This document shows positions 17,887 through 26,098 of a stretch of 64,000 nucleotides of DNA, piece after piece. Positions within the stretch are counted from its first letter, which is position 1, and each line of letters begins with the position of its first letter. This stretch comes from Mesobacillus foraminis (lineage in GTDB: Bacteria; Bacillota; Bacilli; Bacillales; Cytobacillaceae), in contig NZ_SLVV01000013.1 in assembly GCF_004340465.1 (NCBI RefSeq), positions 1 to 64,000 on the forward strand, read 5' to 3'. The position numbers and the translations under genes are program-made. The notes under the pieces are model-generated. The model was not told the DNA's origin and ran no database searches. It saw only the letters and a program-made list of their open reading frames with translations.

Positions 17887-17936
17887 CCCCAGATAGCGGA
17901 CACTGATAAAAAAGTGCCCCTATCTGGGGTTTTTTG
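17887..17936 (+). terminator. Strong intrinsic terminator of the small membrane protein unit
   Basis: The stem CCCCAGATAG / CTATCTGGGG is a perfect 10 bp match and is followed directly by TTTTTTG. Confidence 0.88.
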
Positions 17937-17957
17937 TGTTTCAATAAATTTAGCCAA

Positions 17958-18397
17958 CTACGAACGAAAATGATGTGTAAGAATATTTATACCGAATTCC
18001 AAATTAATTTTGCCAAGCAGTTCAAATAATTCATTCTTATTAATAACGGGCGTGGTAAATAAAGGTTCTTTGTGGACAACCTCCCAATAACGTCCAAGGT
18101 TAAAATCATTGACAAATAAATACCCTTTTGTCCATCCATCTAGATGAACAATGTTATCCGCCGGTTTTTAGATGAGTAACTCTCCTATAAAGAACGTTGG
18201 TCCATGCTCAATGGAAAGATCCTTGTCAAAATCAAGCTGGTTTACATTTCAAATACAGCGTCCAGTTAAGCAGCAACTTATTATCTAAATATAAAATAAA
18301 GCGGTAATCGTGCCCCACTTCCTCCATTGTTTTAGGAAAAACGGAAGAAGTCGGCAGATATTCACCTGAGGTAACAAGCACTAATGAAGGCATTAAG
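17958..18397 (-). pseudogene. Fossil of a GH35-type beta-galactosidase C-terminus
   Basis: Minus-strand frames contain PKTMEEVGHDYRFILYLD and then DNIVHLDGWTKGYLFVNDFN, followed by LGRYWEV. These correspond to the MEELGQDYGFILY and GWGKGxVFVNGFNLGRYW motifs of GH35 beta-galactosidases. A stop codon and frame changes separate the pieces, and the catalytic TIM barrel is gone. The C-terminus ends at a stop at 17958. Confidence 0.6.
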
Positions 18398-18399
18398 GG

Positions 18400-18597
18400 G
18401 AGCTAAGCTTCCGGATATCCAATTCCAAGATCTCCGGCATTTCACATCCAACCATTTTACTTACCGAGATTGTCCATCCCAAAATTGTCAGTGTGAGATT
18501 AGGCCATTCCCAAAATACAGTTGCGATCGATATCTATTCACACTTGACGGACTCAATTGAAGGAATTGCAGTTGACCTAAACGTGTTACTCAATTGA
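18400..18597 (+). pseudogene. Fossil of a tyrosine recombinase (integrase) C-terminus
   Basis: One plus-strand frame reads AKLPDIQFQDLRHFTSNHFT, matching the catalytic box LPDIRFHDLRHT. After a frame change the next reads HPKIVSVRLGHSQNTVAIDI then YSHL, matching the HPKIVSERLGHSSIxxTxDxYSHL box with the catalytic tyrosine. The remainder of the enzyme is absent. It ends at a TGA at 18595-18597. Confidence 0.72.
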
Positions 18598-18608
18598 CCT
18601 AATAAAAT

Positions 18609-18636
18609 AAGCCTTACCAGAAGGATAAGGCTTTTT
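18609..18636 (+). terminator. Intrinsic terminator after the integrase fossil
   Basis: The stem AAGCCTTA / TAAGGCTT has a 9-base loop and is followed by TTT. Confidence 0.65.
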
Positions 18637-18824
18637 AAACGTTTATTATCTTGTTTTAAAATGGGTAAATTTTATATTTATTCAAATGAAAAATAACCAA
18701 TGCCTTTACAGATCCCAGCCATGGCAGTCCTTGGCAGGATGTTGACAGTATCCCTCTAAAGGTCTGCCTCTTGTAAGAAAAGACTATCGTCATCTCGTCC
18801 CTTCACTATACATTTTAATGAGAT

Positions 18825-19652
18825 TTAAGCGGACAGTGGATGAATTCCCAAGGAAGCGGCCAGTCTGTTCAAATCATCCAGAACCCCTTCTGAAACAGGG
18901 ATCCCGTTTTCCATCCGGGAAGCTTCCACCCCAAACTCAATTTCCCCAGGAAGATACAGTTCCTCTACCCCTGAGGCACGTTCTGCCTGTTTCACATACT
19001 CGGCTAATGTGGAACTCAAACGCCTGAAAGTTCCCACCTCCATGAAGGAGGAGATGTCGATTGCGATCATTAAGTGGGAGATGCTCTGCTTCTGGGTTGT
19101 ATCGTACATGCTTGGGATCATCTTCGAGAAATCCCCTCCTGACAACACCCCCGTGAGAAGTTCTACCATCAGGGCGAGCGCCCGAATCTCTTAGGCCCTC
19201 CAACCGGTAGCACGAATCCCCCATCGAGGACAGCTGATGGGTCGGTTGTGGGGGACCCGTTCTTGTCGGCTCCCCACCCTTCAGGGATGGATACGCCTTT
19301 GTTCTTGCAAAGATGATTTTCCGAGGGCCACGTTTGAAAGGGCCATGTCCAAAAGGATTGGGTTCTTGCCATCCGACGGGGCAGCGATGGCCAAGGGATT
19401 GTTCCCAAGTACCTTCTCCGCTCCTCCAGTCGGAGGCATGAGAGGGGCAGTGTTGCTCATGACAATCGCAATCATGCCCTTTTCCGCTCCTTTTAAGCAT
19501 AATGGGCGGCAATTCCGAAATGGTTCGAGTTTTTTACCGAGACAGCCGCAATTCCGAATTCCCTTGCTTTCTCGATGGCAATGTCCATTGCTTTCGTCGC
19601 CACCACCTGGCCGGCCGAGTAATGACTGTCTAAAAGGACCGTATCATTCCCT
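18825..19652 (-). pseudogene. Broken second copy of the Ldh-type dehydrogenase
   Basis: This is nearly identical at the DNA level to the intact gene at 22041-23084. About 126 of 128 bases agree in the stretch I compared, around 19350-19480. It covers roughly the last 275 codons. The reading frame is broken several times: a missing G near 19310 and small indels near 19180 and 19490 split it into pieces. The first roughly 70 codons are lost at about 19650. Its GC content is clearly higher than that of the flanking DNA. The high identity implies recent duplication or gene conversion, followed by quick decay. Confidence 0.85.
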
Positions 19653-19961
19653 GACCAGAGCATTGGCGTTTTTTTCTTCTCCTGTTTAGATTTTTCGTCA
19701 TCATCTTAGCTTTTTGAGTTTCTCCATTTTGACAGCAACCTTTTATACTGCTCTTCATTGACTATAGCCGCACAAGTACTTATAAATATAATAACTCTGT
19801 GTTTTCTTTTAAAGAGTGTGGTAAATAAGTATTAAATTAAGTTTATTAAACAACGTACATTTTAAATATAATTATTAAACCCTTGCGAGAATTTCAGGAA
19901 TAGCTATTAAGCTTTCAGGGGAACAATAAGTTAAAAAAATACTAATTTTGGGGGATTTTCA
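19653..19961. other. Intergenic with an unidentified peptide tail
   Basis: On the minus strand a short frame ends in VNEEQYKRLLSKWRNSKS followed by a stop near 19706. It looks like the C-terminus of a lost gene, family unknown. The rest is AT-rich and should contain the promoter of the next plus-strand gene. Confidence 0.3.
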
Positions 19962-21209
19962 ATGATTGAAAAATTTCTATCAAATTTGAAGGCTTGTAAT
20001 AGCTTTGAAGAAATCACTCTTTATTCAGGTAATCTTTGGTTTTCGGAAGATTCCATCAGCTCTAAAAATAAATACTTTGTCGAACAGGGTAAGGTTTCTC
20101 TAAAACTATTACCTACCCCTGAAGTAATATTTGAATCTGATAATTACGACTTGATGTTATTTGAGCAGAAAGGTGCAAGTATTGTTAATAAAATAGGTTA
20201 TTTAGAAACGGAAAGTTTTTTGGTTGGCAGTATAGATGGTACAAGAAGTTATACATCAGGTATTGGCAAACTTAATACAATTAAAAGTCGAGAAGAAAAA
20301 GAAATTACATCTTTAGAATTTTTTATAGTTAACAACTCGGGGATGAATAGTACTCTTATAAACATTGATGATTGGATAATTGAAATAGAACCCGTTAGAA
20401 GAGGAAGTCAGGACTCCTTTAATGATTCCTTTGATATAACAAGCATTGGTAAGATTATAAAAAAAGATGGTTCTGTTTTTAAGCCAAAAGAAACTAATTT
20501 ACTAATGGAAGCTTTAATATGGTTATTTTCATTTGTACACGGCAGATTGATTTCTATTCCAATCTTACAAGGCTTTAATCAAAAGGACTTAATTTGGCAT
20601 TGTTATTCTAGCGACAAAGTTGATATTTATGAATATCATCATACATGGTATAGGAGTGTAACACCTGAACCTAAAGAATTTAATGAGTTATTTGTTGAAT
20701 TGAATTATAAGCTTAAGGATGAGTTATGGGAGAACGTTTTAAAACAAGTTCTTAATTGGTATCATACGATTAATTCAAACAACATGCCAGAAGTGAAAAT
20801 TGTTTCAGCTCAGGTGGCTCTTGAGCTTTTAGCTTGGACATATCTTGTAAAAGATAGAGAAGTAATTGAAGAAGAGGGTTATAAAAAGTTACGAACTTCT
20901 GATGCTTTACGTATTTTGTTTTATGATTTAGAAATTAATAAAGAAATAATTACTTTTAACAATGATAATAGGTTAACAAAGTACAAGTCAGATGGTATAT
21001 ACATGTTTACTGACTTTAGAAACAATATAATTCATGCAGATAAAAAGGAAAAATATTTTTTAGATTCGGAAGAGTTATTAGAAACAGTTGTTGGGCATGG
21101 TATTGAATTCGTTGAATCAGTAATCTTAAAAATATTAAACTTTAAGGAAGATATCCGTTTTTCTAAAGAAATAATAGAGTTATTGAGGCAGATAGAAAAT
21201 ATGGATTAA
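19962..21209 (+). CDS. Hypothetical protein with C-terminal HEPN-like motif
   Basis: This 415-residue soluble protein starts at an ATG preceded by GGGGGA. The N-terminal roughly 190 residues are beta-rich and unrecognised (GNLWFSED near residue 25). The C-terminal half is helical and contains FRNNIIHADKKEKY, with R353 and H358 forming the RxxxxH motif of HEPN-family RNases. The arrangement resembles ApeA-type antiphage proteins (beta-rich N-terminus, HEPN C-terminus), but I cannot establish homology. It lies between the broken and intact dehydrogenase copies and has a much lower GC content than they do. A role in abortive infection is a hypothesis. Confidence 0.6.
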   Translation: MIEKFLSNLKACNSFEEITLYSGNLWFSEDSISSKNKYFVEQGKVSLKLLPTPEVIFESDNYDLMLFEQKGASIVNKIGYLETESFLVGSIDGTRSYTSGIGKLNTIKSREEKEITSLEFFIVNNSGMNSTLINIDDWIIEIEPVRRGSQDSFNDSFDITSIGKIIKKDGSVFKPKETNLLMEALIWLFSFVHGRLISIPILQGFNQKDLIWHCYSSDKVDIYEYHHTWYRSVTPEPKEFNELFVELNYKLKDELWENVLKQVLNWYHTINSNNMPEVKIVSAQVALELLAWTYLVKDREVIEEEGYKKLRTSDALRILFYDLEINKEIITFNNDNRLTKYKSDGIYMFTDFRNNIIHADKKEKYFLDSEELLETVVGHGIEFVESVILKILNFKEDIRFSKEIIELLRQIENMD

Positions 21210-21360
21210 TAGCTATATATTTAAAACTCTTATGGCTAGCAGGCTGCGAAACAGTAACCCCTTACAGGCTGTCCTGCTCCGGTATCCTACAATGGTGACA
21301 GTGGTGAAAAAAGACGGTGCAAAGTATACAAAATAACTACAGGAGATACCGAATTGTTGG

Positions 21361-21390
21361 AAGGTGTAACTAACAGTTACATCTTTTTTA
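21361..21390 (+). terminator. Intrinsic terminator for the HEPN-motif gene
   Basis: The hairpin GGTGTAACT / AGTTACATC (a G-T pair included) has a 3-base loop and is followed by TTTTTTA. It is about 150 bases past the stop. Confidence 0.6.
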
Positions 21391-21779
21391 TTTTATTGTC
21401 ATATATGGTTATGCATCAATTGAATATAGTATTCAAATCTACCTCCGAAAGTACTTAATATGTAAACACTGAATTTTCAGCAACGTTGACACTAATGGGT
21501 TTCTAAAATGAATTGAAAGAGAGAGCCAAATTACCCTACGCTGGATTGTATTTAAAAGATTTCTGAAAAAATGTAGGATTTCTAACTTTTTTAACGAGTT
21601 TTAATTATATGAGAAGTTGTCACCAGTGACAGGTCTAGTGAGAATCGATAAAACTATTATCGTAAAGAAAGTAGAATAATCTAATCTATTCCTAAAACTA
21701 AGCAATATATTTAATTTTTTGTGTGAATTTGCTTTTTATATTTATCGCAACACATTAATTAAGTATCATAAAATAAAAG
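21391..21779. other. AT-rich intergenic, no gene seen
   Basis: No supported frame, repeat or RNA signature is visible between the two hairpins that border this stretch. Confidence 0.35.
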
Positions 21780-21818
21780 AAGGCACACCGAGAAGTAGAT
21801 CGGCTTTGTGCCTTTTTT
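21780..21818 (-). terminator. Hairpin terminator near the end of the catabolic cluster
   Basis: The stem AAGGCACA / TGTGCCTT is followed by TTTTTT on the plus strand, with a shorter T-run on the minus strand. It lies about 220 bases past the dehydrogenase stop and may serve either direction. Confidence 0.55.
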
Positions 21819-21861
21819 AACTTGGCATAGCAGTCTCAGCAAACGTACTGCAGTTTCTCAG

Positions 21862-21875
21862 TCAAAGCGCTTTAC
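21862..21875. promoter_or_regulatory. Cre-like palindrome without an obvious target gene
   Basis: TCAAAGCGCTTTAC matches the CcpA cre consensus at most positions and has a perfect AAAGCGCTTT core. The nearest gene (22041-23084) ends rather than begins here, so it may be a relic or chance site. Confidence 0.3.
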
Positions 21876-22040
21876 ATTTACTTTTAAAAAAAAACCGTAC
21901 CTTTTTCACAACTAAAAAGTACGATTTGGGAATTTCTTATTTACATACATATTTTCTGTTTTGCCAATCTTGTAAAACTGATTATCATTTATTAATCTAT
22001 GAATCCTTATTTTGTTCCTTCTTTACATTTTTAATGCCAT

Positions 22041-23084
22041 TTATTCGGAAAGTGGTTGGACTCCCAAGGAAGCAGCAAGTCTGTTCAATTCATCCAGTAC
22101 TCCATCTGAAACCGGAATCCCGTTTTCCATCCGGGAAGCTTCCACCCCAAACTCGATTTCCCCAGGAAGATATAGTTCCTCCACGCCTGGGGCGCGAGCT
22201 GCCTGTTTTACATACTCCCCAAGGGTAGAACTCAAACGCCCGAACGTACCTACCTCCATGAAAGTGGAGATGTCTATTACAATCATTAAGTGGGAGATGC
22301 TCTGCTTCTGGGTCGTATCGTACATGCTCGGAATCATCTTGGAGAAATCCCCACCTGACAACACACCCGTGAGAAGTTCTACCATCATAGCGAGCCCGAA
22401 TCCCTTAGGCCCTCCAACCGGTAGCACGAATCCCCCGTCGAGGACAGCGGATGGGTCGGTTGTGGGTGACCCGTTCTTGTCGGTTCCCCACCCTTCAGGG
22501 ATGGATACACCTTTGTTCTTGGCAAAGATGATTTTTCCGAGGGCCACATTTGAAAGGGCCATGTCCAAAAGAATTGGGTTCTTGCCATCCGACGGGGCAG
22601 CGATGGCCAAGGGATTGTTCCCAAGTACCTTCTCCGCTCCTCCAGTCGGAGGCATGAGAGGGGCGGTGTTGCTCATGACAATCGCAATCATGTTTTTTTC
22701 CGCTGCTTTTAAAGCGTAATGGGCGGCAATCCCGAAATGATTCGAGTTTTTGACCGACACGGCCGCAATTCCGAATTCCCTTGCTTTCTCGATGGCCATG
22801 TCCATTGCTTTAGTCGCCACGACTTGGCCGGCCGAATAATGACCGTCTATTAGGGCCGTCCCCTTGTGTTCCTTTTCTACCGTAATATGGGCTTCCTTCA
22901 GAATATATCCCTTCTGAATGCGTTCAATATAAATCGGGAGCCTCATGAGTCCATGACTGTGGATCCCTCGTGCATCAGCCTCAATCATGGTTGCAGTGAT
23001 GACGTCGGCTTCATGATCCGGAACCCCTGCCTTCTGGAGAATGCTATTGGAGAAATCTCTCAAATGAGAAGCTTGAAAATCCAT
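22041..23084 (-). CDS. Ldh-family (malate/L-lactate/sulfolactate type) dehydrogenase
   Basis: This is a 347-residue NAD(P)-dependent dehydrogenase of the Ldh_2 family, which includes malate dehydrogenase-like enzymes, ureidoglycolate dehydrogenase AllD and (R)-sulfolactate dehydrogenase ComC. Family features seen are GIHSHGLMRLPIYIERI near residue 35, the catalytic His in KNSNHFGIAAHYALKA near 115-130, GNNPLAIAAP, and GFGLAMMVELLTGVLSG. The specific substrate cannot be read from sequence. It is last in the group that begins with the MDR oxidoreductase at 25571, following the Rieske gene by about 45 bases, and has a GAAGGG ribosome-binding site. A decayed near-copy lies at 18825-19652. Confidence 0.85.
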   Translation of the reverse strand: MDFQASHLRDFSNSILQKAGVPDHEADVITATMIEADARGIHSHGLMRLPIYIERIQKGYILKEAHITVEKEHKGTALIDGHYSAGQVVATKAMDMAIEKAREFGIAAVSVKNSNHFGIAAHYALKAAEKNMIAIVMSNTAPLMPPTGGAEKVLGNNPLAIAAPSDGKNPILLDMALSNVALGKIIFAKNKGVSIPEGWGTDKNGSPTTDPSAVLDGGFVLPVGGPKGFGLAMMVELLTGVLSGGDFSKMIPSMYDTTQKQSISHLMIVIDISTFMEVGTFGRLSSTLGEYVKQAARAPGVEELYLPGEIEFGVEASRMENGIPVSDGVLDELNRLAASLGVQPLSE

Positions 23085-23130
23085 ATGTATCCCTTCTTTC
23101 TTCTATTCAGTCTTATTTAATGGGCAAATT

Positions 23131-23484
23131 CTACATGTTTACGAATACTTGGTCGTTCTCGACGGACACCTCGTAGGTTTTCACTTTTACTTTCTCAGGG
23201 GCAAAAAGAGATTTCCCTGTCCTGATGTCGAATTCCCAGCTGTGCCAAGGGCAACGAAGGACTTCCTTTTCCTTTTCAAAGATGTATTCCCCGACTTCAT
23301 TGGATGTGCAGCCTTTATCCATCATCCCATCCGACAGGCATGGCCCCTTGTGCGGGCACACATCTCGTAGGGCATAGACGCCCCCGTCCTCGGAGCGGAC
23401 GACCACGACCGCCTTCCCGTTGATCTGGACCGGCACTTTTTGAAACAGTTCCAATTCCCTCACCGTGCAGACCTGATGCCTCAT
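23131..23484 (-). CDS. Rieske [2Fe-2S] ferredoxin
   Basis: This is a roughly 117-residue stand-alone Rieske protein. The cluster ligands are clear: CPHKG and, about 36 residues later, CPWHSWEFD, giving the CxH...CxxH pattern. It is the size and type of the ferredoxin component of ring-hydroxylating oxygenases or a small Rieske partner, but no oxygenase or reductase gene is present in the cluster. An in-frame GTG lies 9 bases upstream. The ATG at 23484 is better spaced from AGGAAAGGG. It starts about 15 bases after the amidohydrolase stop. Confidence 0.85.
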   Translation of the reverse strand: MRHQVCTVRELELFQKVPVQINGKAVVVVRSEDGGVYALRDVCPHKGPCLSDGMMDKGCTSNEVGEYIFEKEKEVLRCPWHSWEFDIRTGKSLFAPEKVKVKTYEVSVENDQVFVNM

Positions 23485-23499
23485 CTCATCCACCCTTTC

Positions 23500-24582
23500 C
23501 TAAAGCCCATAGAAATTCCGGGCGTTCTCAAACAGAATTTTATTCTTGAGCGTTTCGGACACCCCTCCTGGAATGGTCCTTTCCGGTGGATCGAAATCCC
23601 AGTGAGGATAATCCGACGCGTACATGATCATGTCCTCGGAACCCATCATGTCGATTACGTTCAAAAACTGCTTTGGTGTAAGGTCATCCCATGGCTGAGT
23701 CGTAAACCTCATGTTGTCACGGAAGTAATCGCTCGGCATCCTCTTGACCCAAGGTGTCTCCGCACGGAGCGCCTTATAGGCGGAATCCATTCGGTGCATC
23801 ATAAACGGCACCCATTCAAACCCGCCTTCCACAAGTGCCACCTGAAGGTCAGGGAACTTATCAAACACGCCGTTGGTAATAAGTGAGATGGTCTGGGTCA
23901 TGTAGGCCTGCGGGTGGACAGATCTCCATGCCACATAATAACGGAGGAAATCCCCTCCCTGAGCAGTGATGGTGGCGGACAAATGCATGGCAACCTTTAG
24001 TCCATACCGGTTCGCTGCCTCAAAGATTGGGTGGTACATCGGGTCTCCCCAAGCGAAATCCGCAATCGGCAACATCACCTGTACCATCTGAGGATGAGAG
24101 GCAACACGTTCGATTTCTCTAACAGCGGCAACCGGATCCTGTGGGATGGTGATGCTCCCAAGCAGGCGCTTATCCTTCGAGAGCCATTGCTCAATGGTGT
24201 AGTCGTTATAGGCGGATGCTCGAGCGGCGGCAAATTCATACCACCCCTTTGCCACACTTGCCTCGTAGAACCATCCTGTCAGGACGGCATAGGTCATATC
24301 ATGCTTATCGAGTAGCTGTTCCTTCAGGAGGTTAAAGTCGCTTCCCGGTGTTGACCCGTCTTCCGGCCTCGTGTCCATCCGATATTTTGTTTCTTTACGA
24401 ATCTGATTGAATGGAATGCTCCTCTCGGGAACCCACCCATAATCGCGGATATACCGCTGCCAGTGTTCACTCATATAAGGAAGAAGGTCCCTGGTGGATT
24501 TGATTTCATGATGCACATCTGTATCAATAATGCCCTGGAGGGTCTTCTTTGGTTGTTTTTCTAATTTTGTTTCGGTACTCAT
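23500..24582 (-). CDS. Metal-dependent amidohydrolase (Amidohydro_2/ACMSD-like)
   Basis: This is a 360-residue TIM-barrel hydrolase or decarboxylase. IIDTDVHHE near residues 17-25 carries the metal-binding histidines after strand 1, AMHLSATITA gives the central His region, and YASDYPHWDFD near 325 carries the conserved Asp of the superfamily. ACMSD-like members decarboxylate or hydrolyse aromatic and ring-cleavage acids, so this enzyme probably acts on an organic acid intermediate. The exact substrate is unknown. Its ATG overlaps the stop of the upstream MDR gene by 4 bases. Confidence 0.8.
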   Translation of the reverse strand: MSTETKLEKQPKKTLQGIIDTDVHHEIKSTRDLLPYMSEHWQRYIRDYGWVPERSIPFNQIRKETKYRMDTRPEDGSTPGSDFNLLKEQLLDKHDMTYAVLTGWFYEASVAKGWYEFAAARASAYNDYTIEQWLSKDKRLLGSITIPQDPVAAVREIERVASHPQMVQVMLPIADFAWGDPMYHPIFEAANRYGLKVAMHLSATITAQGGDFLRYYVAWRSVHPQAYMTQTISLITNGVFDKFPDLQVALVEGGFEWVPFMMHRMDSAYKALRAETPWVKRMPSDYFRDNMRFTTQPWDDLTPKQFLNVIDMMGSEDMIMYASDYPHWDFDPPERTIPGGVSETLKNKILFENARNFYGL

Positions 24583-25571
24583 GATTTTTCCTCCTCATTT
24601 ATCGTCATGACAATTTTTCCAAGGTTCTTGTTCTGTTCCATATAGGAGTGGGCCTCATTGGCCTCCTTCCAGCTATACACCCTGTCTATGACAGGTGAGA
24701 GATCTCCATCAATAAAGCGTTTCCACGAAAAATCTTGGAAATGTTCGATCAAGGAAATCTTGTCTTCCGTCCTCCTTGACCTTAGCGTGGACCCGATGAG
24801 GGACGCCCTTTTCCTCATTAAGGAACGTAGTGGTACTTTTTCCACTTCATATCCTCCCATCCCGCCGATGACAATCCACCGGCCGTCCACGGCTACGGAT
24901 TCTAGGTTCTTCTCGAAATAAGAGGCTCCGACAGGATCGAGGATGACGTCCGCCCCGTGCCCCTGCGTGAGGTCCCTCACCCGTTCGGCAAAATCCTCTT
25001 CCCGGTAATTAATGAGGTAGTGGGCGCCTAGCTTCCGGCATAACTCAAGTTTCTCGTTGCTTCCTGCCGTCGCAATCGGAATGGCCCCGGCTGCTAGGGC
25101 AAGCTGGATGGCGGATGTTCCGACACCGCTAGCGGCAGCATGGATCAGGCAGAAATCTCCTGACTTTAGTCGACCGAGTTCAAAAAGGTTGAGATAGGCG
25201 GTGAGGAATGCTTCCGGGATGCCTGCTGCTTCCTCGAAGTCCATCCCTTCCGGCAACGGGAGGCACAGCCCCTCATGGACCGCTACTTTTTCGGCATATC
25301 CCCCTCCCGCAAGAAGGGCGCACACGCGGTCCCCCGGCTTCCACCTTGTGACCTTTTCCCCTGTTCTTTCCACCACTCCCGCCATTTCAAGTCCAATGAT
25401 AGAAGATTCTCCTGGAGGAGGTGGGTATTTCCCCATTTTCTGAAGAAGATCTGCCCGGTTCAGGGCTGTCGCCTTCACCGATACCAGCACCTCTTCCTCA
25501 CCTATGACGGGATCCTTGCACTCCCCTATGTAAAGCGTTTTTGTTGTGTCCTTTACCAGCAAGGCCTTCAT
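24579..25571 (-). CDS. Quinone oxidoreductase-type MDR protein
   Basis: This is a roughly 330-residue zinc-independent medium-chain dehydrogenase/reductase of the PIG3/quinone oxidoreductase group. GROES-like N-terminus: MKALLVKD, ALNRADLLQKMGKYPPPPG, GLEMAGVVERTG. NADPH fold: IHAAASGVGTSAIQLA, then GADVILDPVG. A longer frame exists, but the ATG at 25571 sits 7 bases after AAAGGAGG and gives the typical family start. It leads the group MDR-amidohydrolase-Rieske-Ldh. A terminator hairpin lies immediately upstream. Confidence 0.85.
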   Translation of the reverse strand: MKALLVKDTTKTLYIGECKDPVIGEEEVLVSVKATALNRADLLQKMGKYPPPPGESSIIGLEMAGVVERTGEKVTRWKPGDRVCALLAGGGYAEKVAVHEGLCLPLPEGMDFEEAAGIPEAFLTAYLNLFELGRLKSGDFCLIHAAASGVGTSAIQLALAAGAIPIATAGSNEKLELCRKLGAHYLINYREEDFAERVRDLTQGHGADVILDPVGASYFEKNLESVAVDGRWIVIGGMGGYEVEKVPLRSLMRKRASLIGSTLRSRRTEDKISLIEHFQDFSWKRFIDGDLSPVIDRVYSWKEANEAHSYMEQNKNLGKIVMTINEEEKS

Positions 25572-25594
25572 TTTCAAGCCTCCTTTTTTCATAT

Positions 25595-25640
25595 AAAAAA
25601 ACCCAGCAACAAAGAGAGGTCCTCTCTTGTCACTGGGTTT
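25595..25640 (-). terminator. Leader/intercistronic terminator hairpin upstream of the MDR gene
   Basis: On the minus strand, ACCCAG...CTGGGT encloses a long GACAAGAGAGG / CCTCTCTTTGT stem and is followed by TTTTTTT, only about 25 bases before the MDR start codon and 8 bases before its Shine-Dalgarno. It may end the upstream DUF3870 transcript, act as an attenuator for the MDR group, or do both. Confidence 0.75.
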
Positions 25641-25693
25641 TACCTACTTTCCGAGACCAAATTTGGGTTGGCCCCCATAGATAACCAGCTTTC

Positions 25694-26020
25694 TTATATC
25701 CTGACCAGTCGGCTTTCCTGATACCGATCCCACGCAGACCGGATGGCCTGCACTACGGCTCCCTGGGAAGGAACCAGACAATGCTTCTTCACTTTCTCCA
25801 ATAGCGGGTTGATGCCCTGGGTTGTGTCATACCCCTTGATGAGCGACGAGATATAGGTATCCATCAGGTCCGTCAGCACGGTGAACTGGGCGTCTTCAAT
25901 CACACCGGTCCTCGTGTTGATCACCAGCACGACACCAATTGTTTTATACGTCTCATAGACGGTTGTCCCCTTAGGGCCTTGCGCGAATCCTGTCACAAGG
26001 ATGGTTTCTTCTGTTTTCAT
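25694..26020 (-). CDS. DUF3870-family protein
   Basis: This 108-residue protein has the features I associate with DUF3870: ETILVTGFAQGPKGT near the start, YKTIGVVLVINTRTGVIEDA, and GYDTTQG. The family has no assigned function as far as I know. The ATG at 26020 is preceded by AGAAGGGGAG; a longer frame upstream lacks a site. It follows the SDR gene by about 80 bases and ends before a terminator-like hairpin. Confidence 0.75.
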   Translation of the reverse strand: MKTEETILVTGFAQGPKGTTVYETYKTIGVVLVINTRTGVIEDAQFTVLTDLMDTYISSLIKGYDTTQGINPLLEKVKKHCLVPSQGAVVQAIRSAWDRYQESRLVRI

Positions 26021-26098
26021 GGGCTCCCCTTCTGTCAAAATATTAATTATGTTCAAATAATATTATATGACAGAATAGTAGGGGCATTCAACCGCTTT

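Noticed and set aside
18440-18600. Considered as an intact small integrase-like gene.
   Set aside because: The two catalytic boxes lie in different frames and the N-terminal half is missing.
22012-22719. A 235-codon plus-strand frame opposite the Ldh-type dehydrogenase.
   Set aside because: It is the antisense shadow of a GC-rich gene. It is matched by a similar shadow over the broken copy, and its Pro/Ser/Arg-rich content is typical of such frames.
25600-25640. T-box or SAM-type riboswitch upstream of the MDR gene.
   Set aside because: No T-box sequence (GGGTGGTACCGCG-like) or SAM core elements are present. Only a terminator-like hairpin is seen.
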